Below are positions 27,240-35,810 of a DNA stretch of 64,000 nucleotides, piece after piece. The translations under genes and the position numbers were made by a program. The DNA is taken from positions 27,082 to 91,081 of the forward strand of contig WYBM01000041.1 of assembly GCA_011525915.1 (NCBI GenBank), written 5' to 3'. The notes beneath the pieces were generated by a model. It did not search any database and was not told the origin of the DNA. It saw only the letters and a program-made list of their open reading frames with translations. Position 1 is the first letter of the stretch. Every line of letters starts with the position of its first letter. This stretch comes from Ardenticatenaceae bacterium (GTDB taxonomy: Bacteria; Chloroflexota; Anaerolineae; Promineifilales; Promineifilaceae).

Positions 27240-28583
27240 ATGGACGATGTCATCATTATTGGTGGTGGACCGGCAGGCGCGTCATTAGGCGCTTTTCTTT
27301 CAAAGGCTGGCGTGAGCAACACCATTATTGAAAAGGCCAATCACCCGCGTGAACATGTGGGTGAGTCGTTGGTGTCTAATTCCAATCGCATTCTCAGTGA
27401 ACTGGGTTTGCTGCCGGTGATGGAGGCCGAAAAGTTCATCCACAAGTATGGGGCGGCCTGGCACCCCCCTTCGTCTGAGGGTACCGTCAGCATACGCTTT
27501 GCTGAGTTTCCCTTGGAGGGTGTTGACCAACCCTATACCTATCATGTCGATCGGGGCAAGTTTGACCTGGCACTCTTAAAACACGCGGAAGCGCTGGGCT
27601 CAAAGGTCATTCAAGGCATCACCGTGTCACAGGTGCTGTTTGACGAGAATCAATTTGCCTGTGGGGTGCGTGTCAAAATTGGTGACCAGAGCGTGGCGTT
27701 GAAGTCCAAGATTGTGGTGGATGCCAGCGGCCGTGATACGTTTTTGGGGCGTCATTTGCGTCTGAAGAAAAAAGACCCTATCTTTAACCAATATGCGATC
27801 CATACCTGGTTTGAAAATGTGGATCGCGGTGATGAAGAAACACGCGATTACATTCACATTTATTTCCTGCCTGTAGAGCGAGGATGGGTATGGCAGATTC
27901 CCATTTCCAGAGACCTTACCTCCATAGGCGTGGTGGTAGAGCGCGAGCAGTTTACCCAGGCAAAAGGTGATCTGGAAAGCTTTTTCTACGAACATATGCA
28001 CAGTACGCCTGATCTGGTTTATGCCATGCGTGATGCCCGCCGGGTACGTGGGTTTAAGACTGAAGGCGATTATAGCTATACCCTGACCAAGTTTGTAGGC
28101 GATGGCTATCTGATCATTGGCGATGCGGCCCGGTTTGTAGACCCCATTTTTTCATCAGGCATCAGTGTGGCTTTAAATTCAGGCAAGTTTGCCTCTGAAG
28201 TTATTGTCAAGGCGTTGGCGGCCAATGATTTCCGCGAAGAACTCTTTAAGCCCTATGAAATGCGGCTGCGGCAGGGGGTGGAAATCTGGTATGAGTTTAT
28301 TCGCCTGTATTACAAGCTGCTGCCATTGTTCACTTATTTTATTCAGACGCCCAAATACCGGTTACAAATTTTCCGGCTGCTGCAAGGTGAAGTGTATGAC
28401 CGTTCGGAGGTGCCTGTGCTGCAAGCCATGCGAGATTACATTAAAAAGGTAGAGAACACAGAAACGCACGTGTTCCGCCGGGCCTTAACCGATATTCCCT
28501 TGGGTGATCTCTCTTTTTTGCCTGAATTTGAGGCAGAGTTAGAAGCATTGGGCGGTGCCAGTACGGCCGTGACTGCCAACTGA
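27240..28583 (+). CDS. Flavin-dependent halogenase homologue 2
   Basis: 447 aa from the ATG at 27240, with GAGG upstream; a TTG six bases earlier is less likely. It has GGGPAG (8-13), HPREHVGES, KYGAAW (69-74), WVWQIP (216-221) and GDAARFVDPIFSSG, and aligns almost without gaps to the upstream homologue. It differs in the substrate-facing stretch SSEGTVSIRF and has a longer C-terminus (GDLSFLPEFEAELEALGG). It arose by tandem duplication. It may halogenate a second ring position, act on a different carrier-bound acyl group, or be a hydroxylase. Confidence 0.8.
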   Translation: MDDVIIIGGGPAGASLGAFLSKAGVSNTIIEKANHPREHVGESLVSNSNRILSELGLLPVMEAEKFIHKYGAAWHPPSSEGTVSIRFAEFPLEGVDQPYTYHVDRGKFDLALLKHAEALGSKVIQGITVSQVLFDENQFACGVRVKIGDQSVALKSKIVVDASGRDTFLGRHLRLKKKDPIFNQYAIHTWFENVDRGDEETRDYIHIYFLPVERGWVWQIPISRDLTSIGVVVEREQFTQAKGDLESFFYEHMHSTPDLVYAMRDARRVRGFKTEGDYSYTLTKFVGDGYLIIGDAARFVDPIFSSGISVALNSGKFASEVIVKALAANDFREELFKPYEMRLRQGVEIWYEFIRLYYKLLPLFTYFIQTPKYRLQIFRLLQGEVYDRSEVPVLQAMRDYIKKVENTETHVFRRALTDIPLGDLSFLPEFEAELEALGGASTAVTAN

Positions 28584-28623
28584 CTTTACCTGACTCCATC
28601 TTACCAACAACACGGGTGTTTTT

Positions 28624-29727
28624 ATGATTCGACGCTTGTTGCTTTTGAATGGCGTGGCGGTTATGGGCGTCATTCTTTTCCATGCGGCCGGGTGGGGCTT
28701 TACAGCCCAGTTGTTTTGGGCGGACCGTTATAGTGCTGTTCCGGCTGAACAAATAGGCACATTCCCTTACTACGTGCTGCGGTTGATTGAACAACTGATT
28801 GTTTTTAGTATTCCCGCTTTCCTGTTTGTCTCTGGTTTTTTTATTGCCTTTGCCACCGGCCGGGCTCATAAAACCATAAGCTGGAAGGTGGTTGGGTCAA
28901 GAACCCGGGATCTGATCATTCCTTATACCCTGTGGACCATTGGTTACTGGGGGCTTTTCTTGTTAGAGGCACGTTTTTTAGACGGCCGTAGTTATCCCCT
29001 CACTGAGTATGTGCAGATGTACCTGACCGGCGAAACCGACCCGGCCTATTACTATGTGCCCCTGCTCATTCAGTTTTACCTGCTGTCCCCGTTCCTGGTG
29101 TTGTGGGCTAAGGCCCGGCCAGTTTCTTTACTGGTTGTTACCGGCCTGATCCAACTGGCCGTTCAAGGGCAATACTACCCCTCTTTACTGGGGGTGGACC
29201 TGGCCTATACTGACGTGCTGCCTAAATGGTTGTTTGTCACCCGAATTTTCTGGTTTTCGCTGGGGGTGGTCGCCGGGTTTCATGTGAAGTCATTCCAAGA
29301 ACACCTGGTACGTTACCGGCGGGGTCTGGCCTTGACCGCCCTGGCGTTAATCCCGTTAGGCATGATTGAGTGGGAAATCATGCAGTCTATCTCCGGTGAG
29401 TTGTGGTTGCAACATCGGGAAACATTGTTAGATTCCCTGTATGCCCTGGCAGTTATATTTGCTTTTTTGGGGTATTATCAAACGAAGCTGCGCTATGCCC
29501 GCACGCTGGATGATCTGGGCAGTAAGTCGTTTGGTATTTATCTTGTGCACACCATGGCCATGACCTATGTGGCCCGGATCATTGCTGTGCGCTTCCCGGC
29601 GGTGCTGGCCTACCAGCTTCTGTTTTTACTGGTGATGATCGTGGTGGGTTTAGCAGCGCCGCTGGTGTTGATGGCCCTTGTGAACCGGACGCCATTACGG
29701 CCGTATTACAAATATATCTTTGGTTAA
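28624..29727 (+). CDS. Membrane acyltransferase family 3 protein (first copy)
   Basis: 367 aa with about ten membrane helices. The N-terminal helix holds VILFHAAGW, with the conserved His of acyltransferase-3 proteins. An arginine/tryptophan-containing loop (SRTRDLIIPYTLWTIGYW) follows the third helix, as in the family. The C-terminus is PLRPYYKYIFG. Such proteins O-acylate sugars at the membrane, normally using acyl-CoA. Here a carrier-protein gene sits directly downstream, so the donor may be the carrier-bound pyrrolyl group. Confidence 0.83.
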   Translation: MIRRLLLLNGVAVMGVILFHAAGWGFTAQLFWADRYSAVPAEQIGTFPYYVLRLIEQLIVFSIPAFLFVSGFFIAFATGRAHKTISWKVVGSRTRDLIIPYTLWTIGYWGLFLLEARFLDGRSYPLTEYVQMYLTGETDPAYYYVPLLIQFYLLSPFLVLWAKARPVSLLVVTGLIQLAVQGQYYPSLLGVDLAYTDVLPKWLFVTRIFWFSLGVVAGFHVKSFQEHLVRYRRGLALTALALIPLGMIEWEIMQSISGELWLQHRETLLDSLYALAVIFAFLGYYQTKLRYARTLDDLGSKSFGIYLVHTMAMTYVARIIAVRFPAVLAYQLLFLLVMIVVGLAAPLVLMALVNRTPLRPYYKYIFG

Positions 29728-29755
29728 CCTATCTACCTTTTGGAGGATTTTTACG

Positions 29756-29998
29756 ATGAACAAACAACAGATGTTATTAGACTATATCAAACAAGATTTG
29801 CTCAAAGGGCGTGTATCTACGCTTAGCCCCGATGATGATTTGCTGGATTCCGGCATCCTTAACTCGTTGGGCATCTTGCAGTTGGTTTCGTTTATCGAGG
29901 AGCGTATGGAGTTGCAGGTGCCAGATGAGGATGTGGTGTACGAAAATTTCAACAGCGTGTCAGCCCTGGCTTCCTACCTGGACGGGTTGGCCAATTAA
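29756..29998 (+). CDS. Acyl/peptidyl carrier protein (first copy)
   Basis: 80 aa from the ATG at 29756, which has an excellent TGGAGGA eight bases upstream; in-frame codons before it are not needed. Helix I is MLLDYIKQDLL. The phosphopantetheine serine is Ser37 in LLDSGILNSLGIL. The second half (IEERMELQVPDEDVVYENFNSVSALASYL) is the usual carrier fold. The motif and length fit the discrete prolyl-carrier proteins PltL, RedO and AnaD. It lies between two acyltransferase genes and touches the second one (stop 29996-29998, start 29999). Confidence 0.9.
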   Translation: MNKQQMLLDYIKQDLLKGRVSTLSPDDDLLDSGILNSLGILQLVSFIEERMELQVPDEDVVYENFNSVSALASYLDGLAN

Positions 29999-31114
29999 AT
30001 GATTAAGCGGTTTTTGCTGCTCAACGGGTTGGCGACCATAGGCGTCGTGATGAACCACGCCGCCGGTTGGGGGTACACGGCTTTATTCTGGTGGACGGGC
30101 AGCGCCTGGTTGGCAGCGCCTGACTTTACGGCCGTAGGCAGCCTTCCCTATTATGGTTTGCGGACCATTGAGCAGCTGATCATCTTTAGCATTGCCGCGT
30201 TTCTGATGGTTTCTGGCTTTTTTGTCGCCTTTGCCGCTCGCCGGCAGGCGTCGGTTAGCTGGCGCACCGTGCAGCAGCGCATTGTCTACCTGCTGCTGCC
30301 CTACCTGCTCTGGTCACTGTCTCTATTTGCCTTTAACTTTTTTCAAGGTGAGTTCGAGGGAAAGGTGTTGTCCCTGAGACAATACCTGACGCTGTTAGTC
30401 GTAGGTGGGGCTACCGATGGCTATTATTATGTGCCTATGGTGATCCAGATGTTTTTGCTGGCGCCGCTGTTGGTGCGAGTGGCGCGGTGGCGCTGGCAGG
30501 TGCTGCTGGCTGTAACGGCCGTCATCTTGCTGGCCGTGCAAACGTTGGGGTATCTACAAATCACGGGCATTGCCGTGCCCCCCTGGCTGGCATTTTGGAC
30601 CAAGAGTTGGCTGTTTCCCCATAACCTGTTCTGGTTTGCGCTGGGTATTGTGGTGGGTCTTAACTTAGCGTCGTTCAAAGAGTGGATTAGCCGGTGGCGT
30701 AGCGTGTGGCTGACCACGGCCGTGCTCCTTGTTCCCATAGGCATTGTAGAATGGGAAATGCTGCAGGCCGCTGCCGGGCAGCCATTTCTGCCCACACAGA
30801 CAACCATGCTAGACAGCCTCTACGCGGCCGCCGTCATCTTCGCCTGGCTGGCCTTTGAAAACGTCAGCCCACCACAAGCACAGGAACTCAGTGACCTGGG
30901 GGCAAAGTCCTACGGCGTTTACCTGGCAAACTCCCCCGTTCTAGATGTAGCTGCACAGGTTATTGCCAAAGTGCTGCCGGTCCTGCTGGCTTATCAAATC
31001 CTCTTCCAACCCATCTTGTGGATCGCAGGTTTAGGAGTTCCGCTGTTGATGATGGCCGTGGTGAGCTACCCAAAATCACCTATTCGCGCCTACTATCAGT
31101 ACATTTTTGGTTAA
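29999..31114 (+). CDS. Membrane acyltransferase family 3 protein (second copy)
   Basis: 371 aa, starting at the base after the carrier-protein stop, so translation is coupled. It resembles the protein encoded at 28624 throughout: MIKRFLLLNGLATIGVVMNHAAGW at the start, VVGGATDGYYYVPMVIQM in the middle and PIRAYYQYIFG at the end. About ten hydrophobic helices are visible. Having two paralogues around one carrier suggests two acceptor positions or two acyl forms, for example plain and halogenated. Confidence 0.83.
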   Translation: MIKRFLLLNGLATIGVVMNHAAGWGYTALFWWTGSAWLAAPDFTAVGSLPYYGLRTIEQLIIFSIAAFLMVSGFFVAFAARRQASVSWRTVQQRIVYLLLPYLLWSLSLFAFNFFQGEFEGKVLSLRQYLTLLVVGGATDGYYYVPMVIQMFLLAPLLVRVARWRWQVLLAVTAVILLAVQTLGYLQITGIAVPPWLAFWTKSWLFPHNLFWFALGIVVGLNLASFKEWISRWRSVWLTTAVLLVPIGIVEWEMLQAAAGQPFLPTQTTMLDSLYAAAVIFAWLAFENVSPPQAQELSDLGAKSYGVYLANSPVLDVAAQVIAKVLPVLLAYQILFQPILWIAGLGVPLLMMAVVSYPKSPIRAYYQYIFG

Positions 31115-31126
31115 GGTGGTAATTTT

Positions 31127-32140
31127 ATGAGCAATATTCTGGTTACAGGTGGCGCTGGTTTTATCGGCGCACACGTCACAGAAGAACTGGTCAAACGAGG
31201 CTATCAGGTCACCGTTCTGGATGACCTCAGCGGTGGCTTTGTAGACAATGTGGTCAGCGAAGCTGACTTTGTGTCCGGCAGCATCAATGATGTGGCCCTG
31301 GTTGACCGGCTTTTTAGCGAACGGCAGTTTGATTACGTTTATCATCTGGCGGCTTATGCGGCCGAAGGCTTGAGCCATTTCATCAAACGGTTTAACTACA
31401 CCAATAACCTTATTGGCAGTGTTAACCTCATTAACGCTGCCGTCAATAACGGCGTCAAATGTTTTGTCTTTACGTCATCCATTGCCGTGTATGGCGCCAG
31501 CCCTGAACTGCCCATGACCGAAGAGACACGGCCGCATCCCGAAGACTCCTACGGTATTGCCAAGCTAGCCGTGGAGCAGGAACTTATGGTCAGCAAAGAG
31601 ATGTTTGGCCTGGATTACATCATTTTCCGCCCCCACAATGTCTATGGCGAAAAGCAAAACATCGGTGACAAATATCGTAACGTGGTGGGCATTTTTATGA
31701 ACCAGATTTTACAGGGCAAGCCCATGACTATCTTTGGTGACGGTGAACAGACCCGCGCCTTTAGCTATATTGGTGACATGGCGCCCATTATGGCCGATGC
31801 CATCAAGGTGCCGGCCGCTACCAATCAAATCTTTAATATCGGCGCTGATGAGCCCTACACCATCAACGTATTGGCCCGTGAGATCGCTCAGGCCATGGGC
31901 GTAGCCGCCAATACCACCCATGTCCCGGCCCGCAATGAAGTTGTCCACGCCTATTCCTCACATGAAAAGGTGCGGCGTGTTTTTGGTGATCGCCCGCTCA
32001 CCTCGTTGGCGGAGGGGGTGGCCCGCATGGCGGCTTGGGTTAAAGAACATGGGGCCCGGCAGAGCCGCGAGTTTGAAGGTATTGAAGTTATGAAAAACTT
32101 CCCCAAGGCGTGGCTGCCTTCTAAAAATGGGGACCATTAA
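31127..32140 (+). CDS. NAD-dependent sugar epimerase/dehydratase
   Basis: A 337-aa extended short-chain dehydrogenase. It has the NAD loop GGAGFIG (about 8-14), the SSIAVYG strand with catalytic Ser, and YGIAK with the Tyr/Lys pair near 141-145. RPHNVYGEKQNIGDKYRNVV, IFGDGEQTRAF and the length match UDP-glucose/UDP-GlcNAc 4-epimerases. It acts on a nucleotide sugar in the cytosol. It closes the halogenase/acyltransferase run and may make the sugar that receives the acyl group. A hairpin follows the gene. Confidence 0.87.
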   Translation: MSNILVTGGAGFIGAHVTEELVKRGYQVTVLDDLSGGFVDNVVSEADFVSGSINDVALVDRLFSERQFDYVYHLAAYAAEGLSHFIKRFNYTNNLIGSVNLINAAVNNGVKCFVFTSSIAVYGASPELPMTEETRPHPEDSYGIAKLAVEQELMVSKEMFGLDYIIFRPHNVYGEKQNIGDKYRNVVGIFMNQILQGKPMTIFGDGEQTRAFSYIGDMAPIMADAIKVPAATNQIFNIGADEPYTINVLAREIAQAMGVAANTTHVPARNEVVHAYSSHEKVRRVFGDRPLTSLAEGVARMAAWVKEHGARQSREFEGIEVMKNFPKAWLPSKNGDH

Positions 32141-32142
32141 AC

Positions 32143-32185
32143 CTGGCGGGTTTCATACAGCCTCTGAGGGCTGCCAACCCGTCAG
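32143..32185. terminator. Nested hairpin after the epimerase gene
   Basis: Outer arms 32143-32152 and 32176-32185 pair over 10 positions with one G-T. An inner CAGCC/GGCTG pair (32158-32162, 32169-32173) closes a 6-nt loop. It begins 2 bp after the stop codon. No U-tract is seen. A transcript-end or processing hairpin is likely. Confidence 0.5.
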
Positions 32186-32205
32186 ATTGGGGCAGCATAC
32201 GCCTG

Positions 32206-33108
32206 ATGACTGAACCGCTGGTCATTACCGTGATTCTGAATACCAACCGCCGTGATGATACACTGGCCTGCCTGGCTTCGCTGGCCAAAAGCAGCTATGT
32301 TCACCACCGGATCATCGTTCTGGACAATGCTTCCACCGATGATTCTGTGGCGGCCATTCACGCGGCATTCCCTGAAGTGCAAATAGTGTCTTTGTCAGCT
32401 AATTTGGGGTATGCCGGAAACAACAACGTGGGCATTGTGGAAGCCCTGGCCCAAGAAGCCGCATGGGTGTTTGTGCTTAATGAAGATACCATTCTGGCAC
32501 CCGACTGCCTGGCCGAAATGGTGCAGCTCGGTGAAAGCGACCCACGCATCGGCATTGTGGGCCCAATGGTATATCATTACGATGAACCAAAGGTGATCCA
32601 ATCGGCCGGGGGTACCTTAAGCGCCACGTGGGAATCACGCCATATTGCCCAAAATGAGCCTGATACCGGGCAGTTTTCCCAGCCGCGAGATGTCGACTGG
32701 ATTTCAGGCTGTGCCATTATGGTGCGCACGGCCGTTATAGAGCAGGTGGGCGCGCTGGATGAACGTTTCTTTTATTACTGGGAAGAAACCGAGTGGTGTT
32801 TGCGTGCCAGCCGGGCCGGCTGGCGCATCTGCCACGTGCCGGTGGCCAAACTGTGGCACAAAGGTGTGCAGCGTCATTATCGCCCTGGTCCCAACGTCAC
32901 CTATTACAGCACCCGCAACCGCTTCCTGATGATGTCTAAACACCGGGCGCCGCTAAAAATCTGGCTGGCAGTGTGGGCCCAAAATTTGCGCACCCTGGCC
33001 AGTTGGACGTTAAAGCCGCGGTGGCGGGCCATGCGAGAACACCGAGACGCCATGTGGCAGGGCACCATAGACTTTTTGCGCCGCCGCTGGGGGATGAGAA
33101 CGGTATGA
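32206..33108 (+). CDS. Family 2 glycosyltransferase (rhamnosyltransferase-like)
   Basis: A 300-aa GT-A enzyme of the WbbL/rhamnosyltransferase type. It has VITVILNTNRRDDTLACLASL, VLDNASTDDS, NLGYAGNNNVGI, a VLNEDTIL metal region, and the ISGCAIMVRTAVIEQVGALDERFFYYWEETEWCLRA block that marks the subfamily. A basic C-terminus (RFLMMSKHRAPLKIW onward) may attach to the membrane. The stop overlaps the next start (ATGA at 33105-33108). Confidence 0.88.
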   Translation: MTEPLVITVILNTNRRDDTLACLASLAKSSYVHHRIIVLDNASTDDSVAAIHAAFPEVQIVSLSANLGYAGNNNVGIVEALAQEAAWVFVLNEDTILAPDCLAEMVQLGESDPRIGIVGPMVYHYDEPKVIQSAGGTLSATWESRHIAQNEPDTGQFSQPRDVDWISGCAIMVRTAVIEQVGALDERFFYYWEETEWCLRASRAGWRICHVPVAKLWHKGVQRHYRPGPNVTYYSTRNRFLMMSKHRAPLKIWLAVWAQNLRTLASWTLKPRWRAMREHRDAMWQGTIDFLRRRWGMRTV

Positions 33109-34334
33109 GCGGCGGTTCCAACCGGGTACTGTTTCTGTCGCGCTGGTTTCCTTATCCACCTGGTAACGGCTCCAAGCTTCGCATATTCAACTTATTAAAG
33201 ATGCTGGCAGCCACACATGAGGTGACGCTGCTCAGTTTTAATGACCAGCCAGACAAGGCCGCCGATGTCTCTGGGTTGGCTTCATGGTGTGCCGCGGTTG
33301 ATGTGGTTCCCTGGCGCGGGTTTAACCCAGACAGCCGCCGGGCCCGACTGGGCTTTTTAAACAGCACACCACGTTCGATGATCGATACCTTCTCACCGGA
33401 GATGGCGCAGTGCATTAAACAGCAGGTGTCACGTCATAACATTGATGTCATTGTGGCCTCACAAATTGATATGGCCGCTTATGTCCCCTTTTTCGAGGGC
33501 ACTCCGGCCTTGTTTGAAGAGGCCGAGGTAGGCACGTTGTATGAACAATATGCCCATGCCCAATCGGCCGGACAAAAGCTGCGTTATGGGTTAACGTGGG
33601 CCAAACATCGGCGCTACCTGGCACGGGTGTTAGCCCAATTTCAGGCGTGTACGGTAGTGTCGGCCCCGGAAAAGACCCTGCTGGCTACGGCCGTACCCCA
33701 TCATACACCTGTCAGCATCATCCCAAACTGCATAGATGTGGCCGATTATGCTCATGTACGGGAAACGGCCGTGCCGCACACCCTCATCTTTGCCGGGGCT
33801 TTTACCTATCAGCCCAACTATGAAGCGATGGTCTGGTTCTTGCAAGAGGCTTTTCCTCTGGTACGCGCCCACATACCACAGGCTCACCTGACGATCACCG
33901 GCAACCATGCTAACCTGCCGCTGCCCACCATGGACAATGTAACGCTAACCGGATTTGTGACTGATGTACGGCCGTATGTGGCTCGCGCGGCGGCCAGCCT
34001 GGCGCCTATCTGGACGGGTGGAGGGACGCGCCTGAAAATTTTAGAGGCCATGGCGTTACGGACGCCAGTGATTGCCACCACCAAGGGCGCGGAAGGGCTG
34101 GACGTGGTAGATGGCCAGCACATGCTGCTGGCCGATGATCCGCACAGTTTTGCCACGGCCGTGTGTCGCTTGTTACAAGACCCCTCTTTACGGCAGCAGT
34201 TGGCTCAAAATGCGTATGATTTTGTTAGCCAACATTACAGCTGGCCAGCAGTGGCTCCTCGTTTCTTAGAGGTTGTGGAACAGGTAGCCTGTGCCGCAGA
34301 AAAGCCAGGGTATAATCTGACCAAAGGTGGCTGA
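33105..34334 (+). CDS. Family 4 glycosyltransferase
   Basis: 409 aa from the ATG at 33105, coupled to the upstream GT2; an open stretch before it lies inside that gene. N-terminus NRVLFLSRWFPYPPGNGSKLRIFNLLKML. Second domain VRETAVPHTLIFAGAFTYQPNYEAMVWFL. Donor site VRPYVARAAASLAPIWTGGGTRLKILEAMALRTPVIATTKGAEGLD. The GGGTRLKILEAMA variant, shared with the genes at 45658 and 49369 here, marks a sugar-transferase subclass common in this locus. Confidence 0.87.
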   Translation: MSGGSNRVLFLSRWFPYPPGNGSKLRIFNLLKMLAATHEVTLLSFNDQPDKAADVSGLASWCAAVDVVPWRGFNPDSRRARLGFLNSTPRSMIDTFSPEMAQCIKQQVSRHNIDVIVASQIDMAAYVPFFEGTPALFEEAEVGTLYEQYAHAQSAGQKLRYGLTWAKHRRYLARVLAQFQACTVVSAPEKTLLATAVPHHTPVSIIPNCIDVADYAHVRETAVPHTLIFAGAFTYQPNYEAMVWFLQEAFPLVRAHIPQAHLTITGNHANLPLPTMDNVTLTGFVTDVRPYVARAAASLAPIWTGGGTRLKILEAMALRTPVIATTKGAEGLDVVDGQHMLLADDPHSFATAVCRLLQDPSLRQQLAQNAYDFVSQHYSWPAVAPRFLEVVEQVACAAEKPGYNLTKGG

Positions 34335-34338
34335 AACC

Positions 34339-35760
34339 ATGACGATGCTTCGCACAATTACCCAGGATCCCCGGCGTTGGGTCGCCTTAAATTTATGGTG
34401 GCTGCGTTGGCCGGTGATGATGGGTGTTTTGCTGCTGGTGGCGGTGCTGGCCTTTGGGGTTAACGGCCGTAGGGCCTCGCTGCTCCTGGTCGTGATTCTG
34501 GCTATGCCCATCCTCCTCATAGGCGCCTATGCACTGTTGCGCTGGACGGCCGTTGGGTTTATGCTGCTGCCGCCAGCAAACATGCTTGTTCCCTTTGCCA
34601 TTGGCACCGGTAGTGAAACCAGCATCAACGCCACCATTTTGCTCATCTTAAGCATGACCGGGTTGTGGGTGGTTGATATGATCAACAACCAGCGCCGTAT
34701 CTGGGTTCACAAGTCACGCCCTTTTTTGCCCCTCTTCCTTATGCTGGTGGCTGTTACCATCTCCTTTCTGGCCGGGCAGTTGGGCTGGTTTACGATTCCC
34801 GGCGCTTCCCTGCCCGCCCAAATTGGCGGCCTGGCCATCTTTTTTATCTCTGCCTGCGCCTTTTTGCTGGCCGCTCACCAAATCCGTGATATTCGCTGGT
34901 TAGAATGGGTAACTTGGGCTTTTATTGCCATGGGCGCTACGCTTGTCATTCTGCGTTTTATTCACCCCACCCTGCGCCAACTGGGGCGCCTCTACCAGTA
35001 TGGCAGCGATAGCAGTCAATTCTGGACCTGGTTTATTGTACTTACTTTCAGTCAGGCACTGTTGAACTCTAAATTGTCCAAATTCTGGCGGCTGGTGCTG
35101 GCCGGCTTATGTGCTGTGGCTCTTTACGTGATGGTGGTAAAGATTTTTGACTGGAAATCAGGCTGGGTTCCGCCTCTAGTGGGTATTGCCGCCATTTTGG
35201 CCGTTTACTCCTGGCGGGTGGCCGCTTTAATGGGGGTGGGTGGCTTGTTTGCGTTACCGGTGGCGTTTGCCCGGCTCATTGCTACAGATGATTATAGTTA
35301 CAGCACTCGTGTAGATGCCTGGTTGATCCTGGGTGAGATTATCAAGGTTAATCCTATCCTGGGGCTGGGGCCGGCCAATTACTATTGGTACACACCGCTT
35401 TACGCCATTCGTGGCTACAGCGTGGAGTTTAACTCGCATAACCAATATATTGACCTGCTGGCACAGATCGGTATTGTGGGCACGTCGATCGTGCTGTGGT
35501 TTTATGCCGAGGTTGCCTGGCTGGCTTGGAAGCTGCTCAAGGCAGCCCCGGAGGGTTTTGCCAGGGCCTATGCCTATGGGGCGTTTGGGGGTTTGGTGGC
35601 TACCGTAGCGGCCGGCATGTTGGGCGATTGGTTCCTGCCCTTTGTGTACAACGTAGGCATTACCGGCATGCGCTCCAGCATTTTGGGCTGGGTCTTCCTG
35701 GGGGCGTTGGTGGCCATGGAGCAAATGTACCTGCGTCAGCTGGCCATCAGTGAACAGTGA
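34339..35760 (+). CDS. O-antigen ligase/polymerase-like membrane protein (Wzy type)
   Basis: About 473 aa with ten or more hydrophobic helices. The ATG at 34339 is preceded by AAAGGTGG; a GTG at 34327 that overlaps the previous gene is the alternative. The diagnostic part is the large loop ILGLGPANYYWYTPLYAIRGYSVEFNSHNQYIDLLAQIGIVG. Its glycine-rich opening and HNxY-type centre characterise the O-antigen ligase/Wzy_C family. It would polymerise or ligate lipid-linked glycan units at the outer face of the membrane. Only one such protein is seen in the window. Confidence 0.8.
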   Translation: MTMLRTITQDPRRWVALNLWWLRWPVMMGVLLLVAVLAFGVNGRRASLLLVVILAMPILLIGAYALLRWTAVGFMLLPPANMLVPFAIGTGSETSINATILLILSMTGLWVVDMINNQRRIWVHKSRPFLPLFLMLVAVTISFLAGQLGWFTIPGASLPAQIGGLAIFFISACAFLLAAHQIRDIRWLEWVTWAFIAMGATLVILRFIHPTLRQLGRLYQYGSDSSQFWTWFIVLTFSQALLNSKLSKFWRLVLAGLCAVALYVMVVKIFDWKSGWVPPLVGIAAILAVYSWRVAALMGVGGLFALPVAFARLIATDDYSYSTRVDAWLILGEIIKVNPILGLGPANYYWYTPLYAIRGYSVEFNSHNQYIDLLAQIGIVGTSIVLWFYAEVAWLAWKLLKAAPEGFARAYAYGAFGGLVATVAAGMLGDWFLPFVYNVGITGMRSSILGWVFLGALVAMEQMYLRQLAISEQ

Positions 35761-35792
35761 GTCGGTAATCAGTGGACAGTGTACCGACTCAC
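35757..35792. terminator. Hairpin between convergent genes
   Basis: An 11-bp perfect inverted repeat (35757-35767 with 35782-35792, 14-nt loop) lies between the stop of the Wzy-type gene and the stop of the minus-strand surface protein. It could end transcripts from both sides. The loop (ATCAGTGGACAGTG) belongs to the ACTGA/CAGT spacer family of this region. Confidence 0.55.
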
Positions 35793-35810
35793 CGACTCAC
35801 AGATTATGAA

